From Auriscalpium vulgare (taxonomy: Eukaryota; Basidiomycota; Agaricomycetes; Russulales; Auriscalpiaceae): a stretch of DNA of 64,000 nucleotides. The notes under the pieces are model-generated. The model was given only the letters and a program-made list of their open reading frames with translations. It had not been told where the DNA came from and did not search any database. Each line of letters begins with the position of its first letter. Position 1 is the stretch's first letter. The stretch covers positions 62,001 to 126,000 of the forward strand of contig JAHBBC010000010.1 of the NCBI GenBank assembly GCA_019915015.1, in the 5' to 3' direction. Below, piece by piece: positions 46,706-56,661 of the stretch. Both the position numbers and the translations under genes were made by a program.

Positions 46706-47221
46706 ACGCATATCCCGCACTACGGATACCTAGGCGCGAGGAGCGCGAGGAAGGGGAGCTGGTACCGGTATGGAAGTCAGCAGGCGCGCGATCATGAGAA
46801 TGAAGTCTACGCACCGTCGTCGCAGAGATTCCACCGAGATGATCCACCGTATGCGCGCGCGCCTGAGAAGCGAACGCGGGGCATTGTAGGAAACCCGTCC
46901 ACGCACGTCTGACAAACGCGGGGCGGGCACAAGATCGTGCGTGCTGCGTCGAGGGAGTACCAAACGCATATCCCGCACTACGGATACCTAGGCGCGAGGA
47001 GCGCGAGGAAGGGGAGCTGGTACGGGTATGGAAGTCAGCAGGCGCGCGAGCATGAGAATGAAGTCTACGCACCGTCGTCGCAGAAATTTCACCGAGATGA
47101 TCCACCGTATGCGCGCGCGCCTGAAAAGCGCGGGGCATTGTAGGAAACCCGTCCACGCACGTCTGACAAACGCGGGGCGGGCACAAGATCGTGCGTGATG
47201 CGTCGAGGGAGTATTGGCATG
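46706..47221. repeat. 258-bp direct tandem duplication
   Basis: A block starting ACGCATATCCCGCACTACGG at 46706 repeats from 46964 with few changes. Each copy carries one pair of the island palindromes. A third, partial copy of the palindrome pair follows at 47300-47360. Confidence 0.85.
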
Positions 47222-47358
47222 GCCGAGGGAGTCTTTGATAGGGTCCGATCGGACAGGATCGTGGGCGATGCTTGGCGCGATGCTTGTCGGGTATGTGCCA
47301 CGCGCGCCTGAAAAACGCGGGGCATTGTAGCGTCCACGCACGTCTGACAGACGCGGGG
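46854..47358 (-). promoter_or_regulatory. Three island palindrome pairs upstream of 46440
   Basis: Minus-oriented motif copies near 46854, 46902, 47114, 47156, 47302 and 47335, each pair about 33-48 bp apart, 410-920 bp before the ATG at 46440. One member of two pairs carries an extra GAA before the final ACGCGG. Confidence 0.55.
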
Positions 47359-47361
47359 CGG

Positions 47362-48000
47362 GCACACGATCGTGCGTGCTGCGGTGTTGAACTGGGATGA
47401 GACGGACGAGCGGCGATGAGGGAGGGCTGGTATGGTCGAGGGTTCAGGGGGAAGGCAGGTGGGAGGAGAGAGAGGGGCGCGTGAACCGAAGTCGAGAGCG
47501 CTCAAGATAAGCGCTGATGAGAGGGCACGTGCAGAGCCACAAGAGAACGGCATAGCGGGCGGGCGAGTCGTGCGTACGAGGAAACGGCCAGCCAGGCCTT
47601 GAGCTTGAGGAGCGCGGACGCAGAGAGGTGTTGGGGGAGGTGGAAGAAAGCCAGTCGCTCATACCACGCCTACATGCACACATCTCCCCGCGGCCCCATG
47701 ACCAGCAAAAGGAGCAATCCACGCCGAGCGACAGCTCCGAAGCCGCCGTGTGCTCGACGCAGAGAGGTGTTGGCGGCGGGAGTTGAGTCGACAGTCGTTG
47801 GAGGTAGGTGGTGAAATTTGAAAGGACGCGCAGGCCCGCCCGGTGCCAGCGCGTCAACCAGCACAGCCACTGATGCGGCTGAGCTAGCATCAGTAGCACA
47901 GCCACTTGAAGCGGCTGTGCACCGCCGGCAGACGTCTGTTCCCCATCTCACGGTCTCACCGTTCCCCCATCGCACTGTTTTTTTTCTCAACTCGCCGCTC
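47362..48000. other. Intergenic between divergent genes
   Basis: No supported gene. A short direct repeat (CTCGACGCAGAGAGGTGTTG / GCGGACGCAGAGAGGTGTTG) is at about 47618 and 47756. Confidence 0.4.
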
Positions 48001-48057
48001 CTCGTATCCCTGACCTCCGCCCGCCATCCAACCCTCCCTGCCCCCCACCAGAGCCCC

Positions 48058-48112
48058 CGCCCGCGCTTCTCAGGCGCGCGTGCACTCTGCCCCGCGCTTG
48101 TCAGGCGCGCGT
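48058..48112 (+). promoter_or_regulatory. Island palindrome pair upstream of the TET/JBP-like gene
   Basis: Two plus-oriented copies, CCCGCGCTTCTCAGGCGCGC and CCCGCGCTTGTCAGGCGCGC, lie about 80-130 bp before the ATG at 48190. They are preceded by a pyrimidine-rich block also found at 51282, 51414 and 59894. Confidence 0.6.
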
Positions 48113-48189
48113 CGACATCACCGTTCCCCCATCGCACTGTTGCCCCATCTCGCTTTTCCTCAACTCGTAGGTCCTATCTGGTGCGCTGG

Positions 48190-49631
48190 ATGACGGGACA
48201 CAGCAGTGCCGCCGCCTCTAGCAGGAAGAGCACCTCTCGGGGGCGACTTCGTCTGCCCGCCGTCGTGCCCGAGTCTGTCCCTGGTGTTCTTCGGGCGCCA
48301 TTGCCTGCGCGTTTGCCACCACTTGCTGGCGGGTCACGCAACTCCGGACGGCCGCGAAAATCGGGGGTGTCTTTCAGGCGCCCCAACACTGCCGGTGCGT
48401 CGATTATGACGTACTATCTTATCACTCGCCTCATGAATCGCATGTAGACGCGACTCCTCGGCTCAAGAACCGCGGCATCGGCAAAGCTTTCAAGGGCTTC
48501 CACGACAGGAACGAAAAGCTGTTGCGGACAGCGCTCGACAACGCAGGTGTGTTCACTCCGAACGTTGTCATGTCGTTCGTATATCTGACGGACTTCCCAG
48601 TCACTATCCATGTGGACCTGCGCGAGTTAGCCGCCGTTGCAAGCGAGCTGAACGACGAAGGAGTCGCGGACCTCCTGGACGGCCCGCTTGCCCACCTTAA
48701 GCCGCAAAGTTTCACGGACGGGCAGCCCAGGTCCTTTTTCGACCGGAACGGCTTGCTCATCGCGTTCCACTTCCCTGGATACCTCTCGCCCTCTGTCAGC
48801 GTGCGTTCCCATCCCCTGCTACTCCTGCACTTGGCTAACCCTTGTGCTCTTCTCAAGCGGGCCCATGCGACGTATCTCGATGAGTTTGCGGACAAATTCC
48901 CGCCCCAAATGTCGGCCGATACGCTGGGGCGCGGCGCGAAGCAGGGCTACCGCGGTGAAGGAGACAACAAGGTCGGGTGCCACCATATCTCACCCGGCTG
49001 GAAGGAGATAGGAAAACCGGTGCGTCGCTTGCTTTTGTCACAGGCCACAGCAGCTGAATGACGGGCACAGAATGAACCGCTGCGGTTCAGCGGTTCGTTG
49101 GCGGGCACGAAGCCACACGCTGCTGCCACACAGCACCTGCTTTCGCAGATCCAGATCTTTCAGATGCGGATCGAGCATTTGATCGAGATTGCCACTCCCG
49201 ATGCGCACCGTGCGTATTCCAAGGCCATGGAGCACCTCCGCCAGGGTACGGAGACTGCTGTGCACGCCAACGGCTGGTCGTCATCATTCCAGGGCATTTC
49301 CATCATCTACAACCGCGAAACACCGAGCCATCGCGACGCCAAGGGTTGTCTAGCTGGGGTTGACGCGCTGTTGACGGTCGGTCCGTACCATGGTTGCACC
49401 CTCGACCTCCCCATCTTTCGTACGAGCTTGGGATACGAATCCGGTACGCTCCTTCTCCTCGTGGGCTGCATTGTACCTCATAAGGTCATGCCCTGGAGCG
49501 CCGGAGGCCAGCGATTGTGCCTAGTGCATTTTACGCACAAGGACATACTTGATGATTACGGAGTCCCCCACCCGCTGTTCACTACGTTCGAGGGGCTTCG
49601 TGCCGCTTATCCATCTCTTCCACCCAAGTAG
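48190..49631 (+). CDS. TET/JBP-like 2-oxoglutarate/Fe(II) dioxygenase
   Basis: Four exons with introns 48395-48447, 48801-48857 and 49020-49070 (51-57 nt) join to 1281 nt, 426 aa. The C-terminal half carries the double-stranded beta-helix signature: SIIYNRETPSHRD with metal ligands His327 and Asp329, a LTVGPYHGCTLDLP strand pair, GYESGTLLLLVG, the distal His377 in VPHKV, and Arg388 in GGQRLCLVHF as the likely 2-oxoglutarate-binding Arg. This arrangement, with short spacing and no CXXC or other DNA-binding domain, resembles the mushroom TET/JBP proteins that oxidise 5-methylcytosine. Substrate and activity are inferred. The basic N-terminus (exon 1) may be for nuclear targeting. It lies between two KDZ transposases. 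Confidence 0.8.
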
Positions 49632-49928
49632 AACATTGTGTACTTTCTACAATATATCTTGCGTACTCTCGATGAAACTTATTGCGTGCGGCTTGCCGAG
49701 TACCGGAGAGCGGACGCAGGAGACGCCGCCCAGCTTACTATCACATATCTTCACATGAAGGAATGGTATTTCGCGTGCAGTAACGACAGAGAGACTCGTA
49801 GGCTAGGGGGACTGCGGGGTATCCGTGCAGGGGCAGCAGTGTGGAATAAACGGCGAGGACTGATGAGAAAACTCAATGAGATGCCAAGACGCACAAGGGC
49901 ACCAACGTACCAATGACGGGCGACCCTT

Positions 49929-50473
49929 TTAGGGGGTGTGCTCTCCCTGCGCGCTCGGCACCTCCACAAACCCGTCAAAGGGACCTCCGGTGCCCAGTTC
50001 CTGGGCGGGAAGGCCCATATGCCCCTCGTTCTCCCCGCAGGCGCTCAGCGGCGGCATTCCGCCACTTGGCCGCGCCGCAGGCTCTGGCGAGTCGTCGCGC
50101 CAGACCGTCTGAACCGGGGGTGGCCGCCCAACGCGGCCGCGGCGCACGAATGGGGCTTGTGGGGCGCGCGAGGAGTGCTCGTGCGTCGTCGCCGCCGTGG
50201 GGTTGTGGGACGGCGCCGCGTTGGGTTCCCGCGACGACGTCGGGGTAGGGGGCGCCTGTGAGGGGTGCGCACCCGTGTCGCTCCTGATTGCGTACTGGAG
50301 CTCGGGCATGGAAAGCTCCTGCGCCAGCAAAACCACTCAGTATGCGAGCCGAACATAAAAATTTGTGTACGCACGTAGCGGCCGGGGACGCTCATGACGA
50401 CGGTCACGTTGAGGTTGAGGTTGATGGTGGGGGACATGGTGGCAGGAGGCAAAGAGCGGTGCGACCGTGGCAT
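49929..50473 (-). CDS. Small two-exon protein of unknown function, paralogue B
   Basis: Exons 50473-50375 and 50318-49929, intron 50319-50374 (56 nt), 162 aa. Exon 1 has SPTINLNLNVTVVMSVPGRY. Exon 2 opens ELSMPELQYAIRSDTGAHP and becomes Pro/Ser/Ala-rich. The splice falls after the same VPGRY motif as in paralogue A at 44833-45291, showing common descent. The stop is convergent with the TET/JBP-like gene about 300 bp away. Confidence 0.5.
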
Positions 50474-50530
50474 GACCAACAGACGGGCGTCCCTCGGCTC
50501 ACCGGCTTATCTGCACGCGTACCTCGCTGT

Positions 50531-50872
50531 CGCCGCCAACGCAGCTCACATCTGTGCGCGCACGTCTGAGAAACGCGGGCAAGAGGGTCGTACATGAAGG
50601 TCACAACAGTATGCGCGCACGTCTGATAAACGCGGGCTCGGTTGCTGGACTGCGGGGGAAGGCGGTGACGATGCGACGGTAGAGCGTCGATGAGAGTGTG
50701 GTCGCCGCCAACGCAACTCACATCTGTGCGCGCACGTCTGAGAAACGCGGGCAAGAGGGTCGTACATGGAAAGTCACAACAGTATGCGCGCACGTCTGAT
50801 AAACGCGGGCTCGGTTGCAGGACTGCGGGGGAAGGCGTTGACGATGCGACGGTAGAGCGTCGATCGGAGTGT
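50531..50872. repeat. 172-bp direct tandem duplication carrying island palindromes
   Basis: Two copies, from about 50531 and 50703, begin CGCCGCCAACGCA and contain CAAGAGGGTCGTACATG and GACGATGCGACGGTAGAGCG. Each holds one pair of minus-oriented island palindromes. Confidence 0.85.
50557..50805 (-). promoter_or_regulatory. Two island palindrome pairs upstream of 50473
   Basis: Minus-oriented copies near 50557, 50613, 50729 and 50785, about 85-330 bp before the ATG at 50473 (plus-strand form ACGTCTGAGAAACGCGGG and ACGTCTGATAAACGCGGG). Confidence 0.55.
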
Positions 50873-50909
50873 TGCGGTTACATCGAGTCGAGGCGCAACG
50901 AGAAAGAAT

Positions 50910-50981
50910 TGCCATGGACTGCAGAGGGTTGGCTGAAGGAGGAACTGCCATGGACTGCAGAGGGTTGGCTGAAGGAGGAAC
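50910..50981. repeat. 36-bp direct tandem duplication
   Basis: Copies 50910-50945 and 50946-50981, each TGCCATGGACTGCAGAGGGT plus 16 bases, are identical by eye. Confidence 0.85.
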
Positions 50982-51119
50982 TTCGACATCAAGCTCCGAC
51001 GTTGTAAGTCGTTAGCGCTGGCCGCGATTAGCGCTCTGACGGTGACCGCGATAAGCTTGCGATAAGCGCCCTGCTGATCTGATCGTCTTCTCCGTCGCCT
51101 CGTCACTCCACCACTGCTG

Positions 51120-51400
51120 AGCTCGCGCTCTTAGCTTTTGCCCTCGCTCCTCACCCTCTGTCACTCTCATCACCTCACCTATAACCCAAGGACCAAGCTC
51201 TCCAGCCAAGGTATGTGACCACGATCCGGTATGTAGACATTCTGACGATCGGACAGCGAGCAGCACCACCGCTCCGGCCGTATCCCTGACCTCCGCCCGC
51301 CATCCAACCCTCCCTGCCCACCACCAGAGCCCCCGCCCGCGCTTCTCAGGCGCGCGTGCACTCTGCCCCGCGCTTTTCAGGCGCGCGTTGACATCCCCAC
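51120..51400 (+). repeat. Promoter-region block shared with 59720-60020
   Basis: About 280 bp, including ATAACCCAAGGACCAAGCTC, ATTCTGACGATCGGACAGCG and a palindrome pair, is almost the same as 59720-60020. Both copies lie just upstream of different genes (51561 and 60096). The last 110 bp is repeated once more at 51414-51526. Confidence 0.85.
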
Positions 51401-51522
51401 CAACCGCTCCTCGTATCCCTGACCTCCGCCCGCCATCCAACCCTCCCTGCCTCGCACCAGAGCCCCCGTCCGCGCTTCTCAGGCGCGCGTGCACTCTGCC
51501 CCGCGCTTTTCAGGCGCGCGTC
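51337..51522 (+). promoter_or_regulatory. Two island palindrome pairs upstream of 51561
   Basis: Plus-oriented copies near 51337, 51369, 51469 and 51501, about 40-220 bp before the ATG at 51561. Confidence 0.6.
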
Positions 51523-51560
51523 GACACCCCCGATAAGCGTTCGGCGCTCCCAAACCCAAC

Positions 51561-53902
51561 ATGGCCCCCGACACCCTGAAAACATCCGCGAAGGCCAGCA
51601 GTAGCAAAAATGGCAACGACAGCAGCGTCAAGACAGCCTCCACCACGTTCACGTATCAGGACGTCATCGCTGCGGCGCAGCGAAGCGCCGCCCGGGGTGT
51701 CACCTATGTCCTTCGCGCGATGGATTGCGAAGTCCTCGCATGCTGGGATAGTGGGCGGGGCTCCGTGTGCGTCTCCAGTCCGAATACAAAATGGATTCCC
51801 GAGGTACCCACCCACCGCGAGCATCGTACCTTCAGTTACTTCGCCGACGGCATGCTCGGGCCATTCGAGCTCATGAAGTGGCCCCAGGTCTACGACGCCA
51901 TGTATCCTCATAGCTGTGCTGCCCCATTGAACCCGGCGCTTCCACTTCCCGTCTGCGACGACAGGCGTTCGCCAGTCCAATTCAAAGACACGGCCGTGCC
52001 ATGGATGCAGTGGTCGCCAAAGCTCCTCGAAGAATGGAGCCGCACGAGCAGCGCGACGATAGGGTGCCTCGCTCAAGATGTCAAGCTCCGCCTGCAGCAG
52101 GCTCACTCTGAAGTGAACGAGATGGTTGCCAAGATCGCCGCGGAACTCCCCAAGCAGTCTAAGCGCCCATTGGACGGCGACAAGCTCGACCCCGCTCTGC
52201 AGTTCGCTGAGAGGCTCCTCTCGAAGGCGAAGTCCGTGAGCGGTGTGCTGGCCGGGGAGCCGATGGCGTCGTTCGAGGTCCTCCAGTGGTTCCGGGAGAG
52301 CCAGCGCATCCTCCTCGAGCTCAGGGCCTGGGTTACCTACATGCTCGTCGTCAAGCCGAGGGTCGAGGATCCGCGCTTCAACGCCGTCGACTGCCTGCCC
52401 GTCCGCGGTATCATCACGGAGAAGGTGCTGCTCGCGGAGACGATGTTTCGTGTTGGAGTCCCGGTCTGGCTGGTGCGGGAGCCCTACACCATCAGCGACG
52501 CGACGACCGTTCTCATACCCGTGCGCCCCACACCCGTGTCGAAGTACCTGAGCAACAAGCAGTTCATGATCGAGGGTAACAAGTACAGGAGGGCGCCTCC
52601 GTGGGAAGACGGGGTGAGTCTGGACGCCATGATGGTAGGGTTCAGCGAGCAGCTTTTTCGGTTCAGCCTCAGCAGTCAGCCCCTTGTCAGCGCAAAGGTC
52701 GCACTGGGAGCGGAAGATCGCCTCGAAGCGGCGAAGGCGGAGGAAGCGGCGATGGAGGCGACGGCCACGCAGCACGGTCCGGGCCCTTCCTCAGGTTCAG
52801 GTAAGTCAGCGTTCCTGTTCATGCGGGTTGCCGCGATTTGACCTCAATCGCTATCCTCATGCTAGCACCTCGCCCGCCTGTCGGGCGCGCTCAGAAGACC
52901 GGGTCTGAGCGTTTGGCGAAGGCGGAACCGAAGCCTGCATGGCTCACCGCGGAGTGTGCCTTCTTGGCCGCTGTCATCGCGCGAGACCCTGCCCTCGCAG
53001 TAGCACATCCGCACCGGCCGCAGCTTTACCACCTCCCTCCAATTCATCTTTTCTTCAATGAAGGCAGCATCCAGGGCGGCAGAATTCACAATTGGTTAAG
53101 AATCCGGCCATGGTGCATCGCGCAAACCGTCAGGCCGCCGGAGGGGGGAAGGGTGGTTCTCACGGCTGGCCAATGGCGCATAGCTCTGGAGGGTCGCTAC
53201 TACCGGATCGACATCCCCGCCGACCGTGACATTCGGCCGCAGTCGTCGTCCGTCGACATCGGCAAGCTGCCTCCGCCCCCACCCAAAACAGGCACGGCCG
53301 CCGGCCCGCAGCGGGCCCCGGACCGGCGCACGCAGCGGCGCGCGGCCGACCGCATCGACGTCAACGTCCGCTTCGGTGTGCACGGCGGCTTTGAACCCTA
53401 CCGGGAAGAGTTTCAACCACTCTGGGGGTCGCGGGGGCTTGCCCGCGCGCAGGCAGATTTGGACACGCGGGTTTGGATGGAAGTGACGTGGGAGTTGTCT
53501 TGCATGAATTTCCGTCTCGAGCTCATGGCACTCGACCGCATCATGGATCCTGCTGCGTACTCCGAGGAGTCGGGCTGGGGCACGGCGCGCGAGGAGGAGG
53601 TCATGCTGATCTGGGAGGGCGACGGCAAGGTGCGGCCGATGTGGGATCGCCGTGAAGTGATGTGCGGGATTGAGAGTCTTACGGACGGCAGGCGGCTTGG
53701 GGCCTTCACGCGATGGGCGCGTGTGCTGAATTCTTGGCCTGCCGCGAACGGAAAGCTGCCGGAAACACCGGAGGGCACCACGCAGGATCTTTTCGAGGCA
53801 GAGATCGCCCGTTTCTACTGCTTCCAGTTCTATTCCGTGTCGGGTCGCCTACCATCGTTCCCCCTCGTCGCTCCTAGCTCATTGTCTCGTCATTATCAGT
53901 AG
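51561..53902 (+). CDS. Large conserved hypothetical protein (gene A)
   Basis: Exons 51561-52800 and 52866-53902, intron 52801-52865 (65 nt), 2277 nt, 758 aa. After a Ser/Lys-rich lead come FTYQDVIAAAQRSAARGVTY, a FAERLLSKAKSVSGVLAGEP helix region and a VLLAETMFRVGVPVWLVREP segment. The second exon opens PRPPVGRAQKTGSERLAK. It contains PPIHLFFNEGSIQGGRIHNW, LTAGQWRIALEGRYYRIDIP and FGVHGGFEPYREEFQPLWG. I know this only as an unannotated Agaricomycete family and see no catalytic motif. A further intron ending just before the terminal stop is possible. Its upstream block is duplicated at gene D. Confidence 0.65.
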
Positions 53903-54221
53903 GCCGACTTTCGGCGTGTATTTGTCATGCTCCGTATAAATGCGTCGGCGAAACCGCCCTGTGACAGATCGAGATGAGTGGGGTTGAATTTGCTAACAAG
54001 AACACTGACAGCGTCCGGGCCTCCTGCAAGGGGCAGGGCGGCGGGCTGATCTATCAGGGCGGCGGCGCGTACGGAAATGGACTACGGACTTGTTTGAATT
54101 CAGGGCCTCGGTCACGTGGCGCGGTGCGGCGCGCGGGCGCAGAGAGACAGTGCAAAGTTAAGCCCTCCCCCCCGAATGCTGGTTCGCACGTCGCTCACTA
54201 CACCCTTCACTGTCATTATTC

Positions 54222-56137
54222 ATGCCCGCCTCCTGGAAATGGCGCAAAGAGGAGACCGCCTGGTTGGCAGAGGCTTCCGACAAAGAATTCGCCGAGCGCG
54301 AGCTCGCGCCGCCTAAGGCCGCCTACTACTCTCTCGACAACATCGCTGCCAGGATCACCGACCTCTACGAGGAGCACTTCAAGGACGCTCACCAGGGGGA
54401 ATCGGAGGAAGACTACCAAGCTCGCGTCAAGAAATCGCACAAGAACAAAAATCGAAAAGTCCTCCGGATCGTCGGCGAGACTGGCGAGGAGCGTCTCCAG
54501 CGCCTTGCCGCGTGCCCCACGGTGAGTGGCCTGTACGCATCCCTGTCGCCACGGCTTGACCTGTTATCGCAGAGGATCAGGGGCTACCTTGACGGGCAGA
54601 GCGCGAGGTATTCGAAAGCGCTTCTGGCTGCTCCGCAGATAACTCGCCTCGCACCAGTTGCAGCGCCCGCGGGGTCCGCGTGGAAAGTCTTCCAGAGTGC
54701 AGACTGCACTCACCGTGACAAACCTGTCATTCAACCGGGGGAATCACCTGCGACATACCAGAAGAGGGTCTCGGCCGCCTACCATGCTCTGAGCGCAGAT
54801 GATATCAAGGCGCTCGAGGCGCTCGGTGCGGAGGAAGCGGCGCCCAGCAACAGCAGCTCCGAGGTGGAGCGCCAGAAGTAATGCCCCGTCCATCACTTTA
54901 TCGCGCAGTGACGCTGACGCCTTTGCCCTCCAGAAAAGCTGCCGGCATGATTGAGGCTATTAATCGACAGGCACAGCATTGGTACGAGGAGACGGGCTGG
55001 GTCGGTCTGTACATTGCGGGCGGTCCTTTGGAAGGTGGACGTACCGGTGCTCACATGTACGTGTTGAGCCTCCCGCACGCAAATCACCTCTCATTGCGTT
55101 ATTGTAGCATGCCGATAGGCCAGACGCCGCAAGAGGAAGACTTCGAGCAGTGGCTTGTACGCCGCACTCCAGATTGGACTTCGCAACACCTCCGGATAGA
55201 ACTCCTCGCGTTCATGGAGAAGATCTTCGGTACGCAGTCAACCTGAGGGACAGCGCAATAGGAACTGACGTACCGACGACAGGAAACCGACCCGCACTCG
55301 CCACGACGGTCGCGCCGTCAGCGGTGTCCTCAGAGAGCGTGTACGTGCCTGTTGCACACACTGCGACCGTCGACTCCCCGCTCAACGACATTGACGCTGC
55401 GCCCGACACCGCGCCCGACACCGCCGCGTCGGACATTACGCCGGTGGCCGACACCACGCTCGCTGGAGCAGACACTGCGCTCGACACCGCGCCCGCGTCG
55501 GACATTACGCCGGTGGCCGACACCGCGCTCGCTGTTGCAGACGCTGCGACGGTTGACTCCCCGCTCAACAACATGGCCACTGCGCCCGACACTGCGGCCG
55601 CGTCCGATACCTCGACGCTGCCAGAGGCCGCGTCCGACACCTCGACGCTGCCAGAGGCCGGACCGGACGGGCCGATTGCCACGCACGCTGCCGACCCCTC
55701 GGAGCCGCAGTCCGCTCCGGTCATGCTCACCGAGGCTCAACCTGCTGCCTCGCACAATAATCGCAAGGGAGCCAAGAAACGGAAGTCTGCCGCGCATGAC
55801 CCTACGGAGGCCCCGGCCACCAAGAAGCCGCGCACGAGCGAGAAGCAGGGCACAACCAAGAAGTCGCGCACGAAGGTCCCCGCTGCGGTGCCTACCGCGC
55901 CGCCGGTGGACCGTCCTGGAGCGCGGGTGCGCAAGGCATCGGACAGAGCGGCAGGACGTGAACTGTGCGTATCCCTAGCCGTCATTACTCCCCGCAGCAC
56001 ACTGACACGTTGCTAGTCAAACGTTAGCCGAGAGGCAGGAGGCGGAGCGTGCGCTCGTGCAAGCTCAAGGGGAGGCCATAGCACCCCGAGGAGCGAAGGC
56101 CGGAGTGCGCGGAAAGACGATGCCCAATCGTCGATGA
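54222..56137 (+). CDS. Multi-exon hypothetical protein (gene B), distant relative of the 28273-33000 gene
   Basis: Six exons with introns 54522-54572, 54878-54933, 55057-55107, 55230-55282 and 55965-56016 (51-56 nt) give 1653 nt, 550 aa. Parts: MPASWKWRKEETAWLAEASD, a basic helical segment (YQARVKKSHKNKNRKV), then SAWKVFQSADCTHRDKPVI, and TGWVGLYIAGGPLEGG followed by WTSQHLRIELLAFMEKIFG. The last two occupy the same order as the WFNN-to-KDKL and GW..GGP segments of the 28273-33000 gene. Exon 5 is rich in Asp-Thr-Ala-Pro repeats and then Lys/Arg-rich. It ends RKASDRAAGREL across a splice shared with gene C. Function unknown. Confidence 0.6.
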
Positions 56138-56147
56138 TCAGCGGTCC

Positions 56148-56293
56148 TATCCCCGAATTCGTGACCAATCTAGATTCTCTAAGGGTCGCTTCGCTACGTC
56201 TACCGCCTCTTTGCTCTGACTATCCCCGAATTTGTTACCAATCTAGATTCTCTAAGCGTCGCTTCGCTAGCTCTACCTCCTCTTTGCTCTGAC
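56148..56293. repeat. 73-bp direct tandem duplication
   Basis: Copies 56148-56220 and 56221-56293, each containing ACCAATCTAGATTCTCTAAG, lie between genes B and C. Confidence 0.85.
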
Positions 56294-56661
56294 GACGGGA
56301 CCGCTTTGCCGCCGACTCAGCGGAACAATGTGCCCTGAATTTATTTTAAAGGCGTCGGCAAGGCGTCGCGTATCGAGAGATTTGGTTTTCGTAAGGCTCC
56401 AGTGGTGCATGCCGAGGTACTCGCTCACGTCGGGCACCAGGGCAGGGGAGGGTAGGGGCAGACAAGAGACAAATTCTTCGAAATGCCGCCGAACGGCCGC
56501 CCAGGAGGATGGGTGGCCGCCCTGGCGCTTGAAGGTGCGGGTCTCTGTGAATCATGCGCGACGGGGATGGACACGTCAAGACATTTAAACGGATGGATTC
56601 TCACCAGAGCTCAGCACCAACCTTTCAGAACGCTCAGAACGCTTGCCATCCTTAGTCGACA

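Noticed and set aside
49638..49916. 92-codon frame just after the TET/JBP-like gene
   Set aside because: Starts 7 bp after the stop in the 3' untranslated region, with no domain and no conservation clue.
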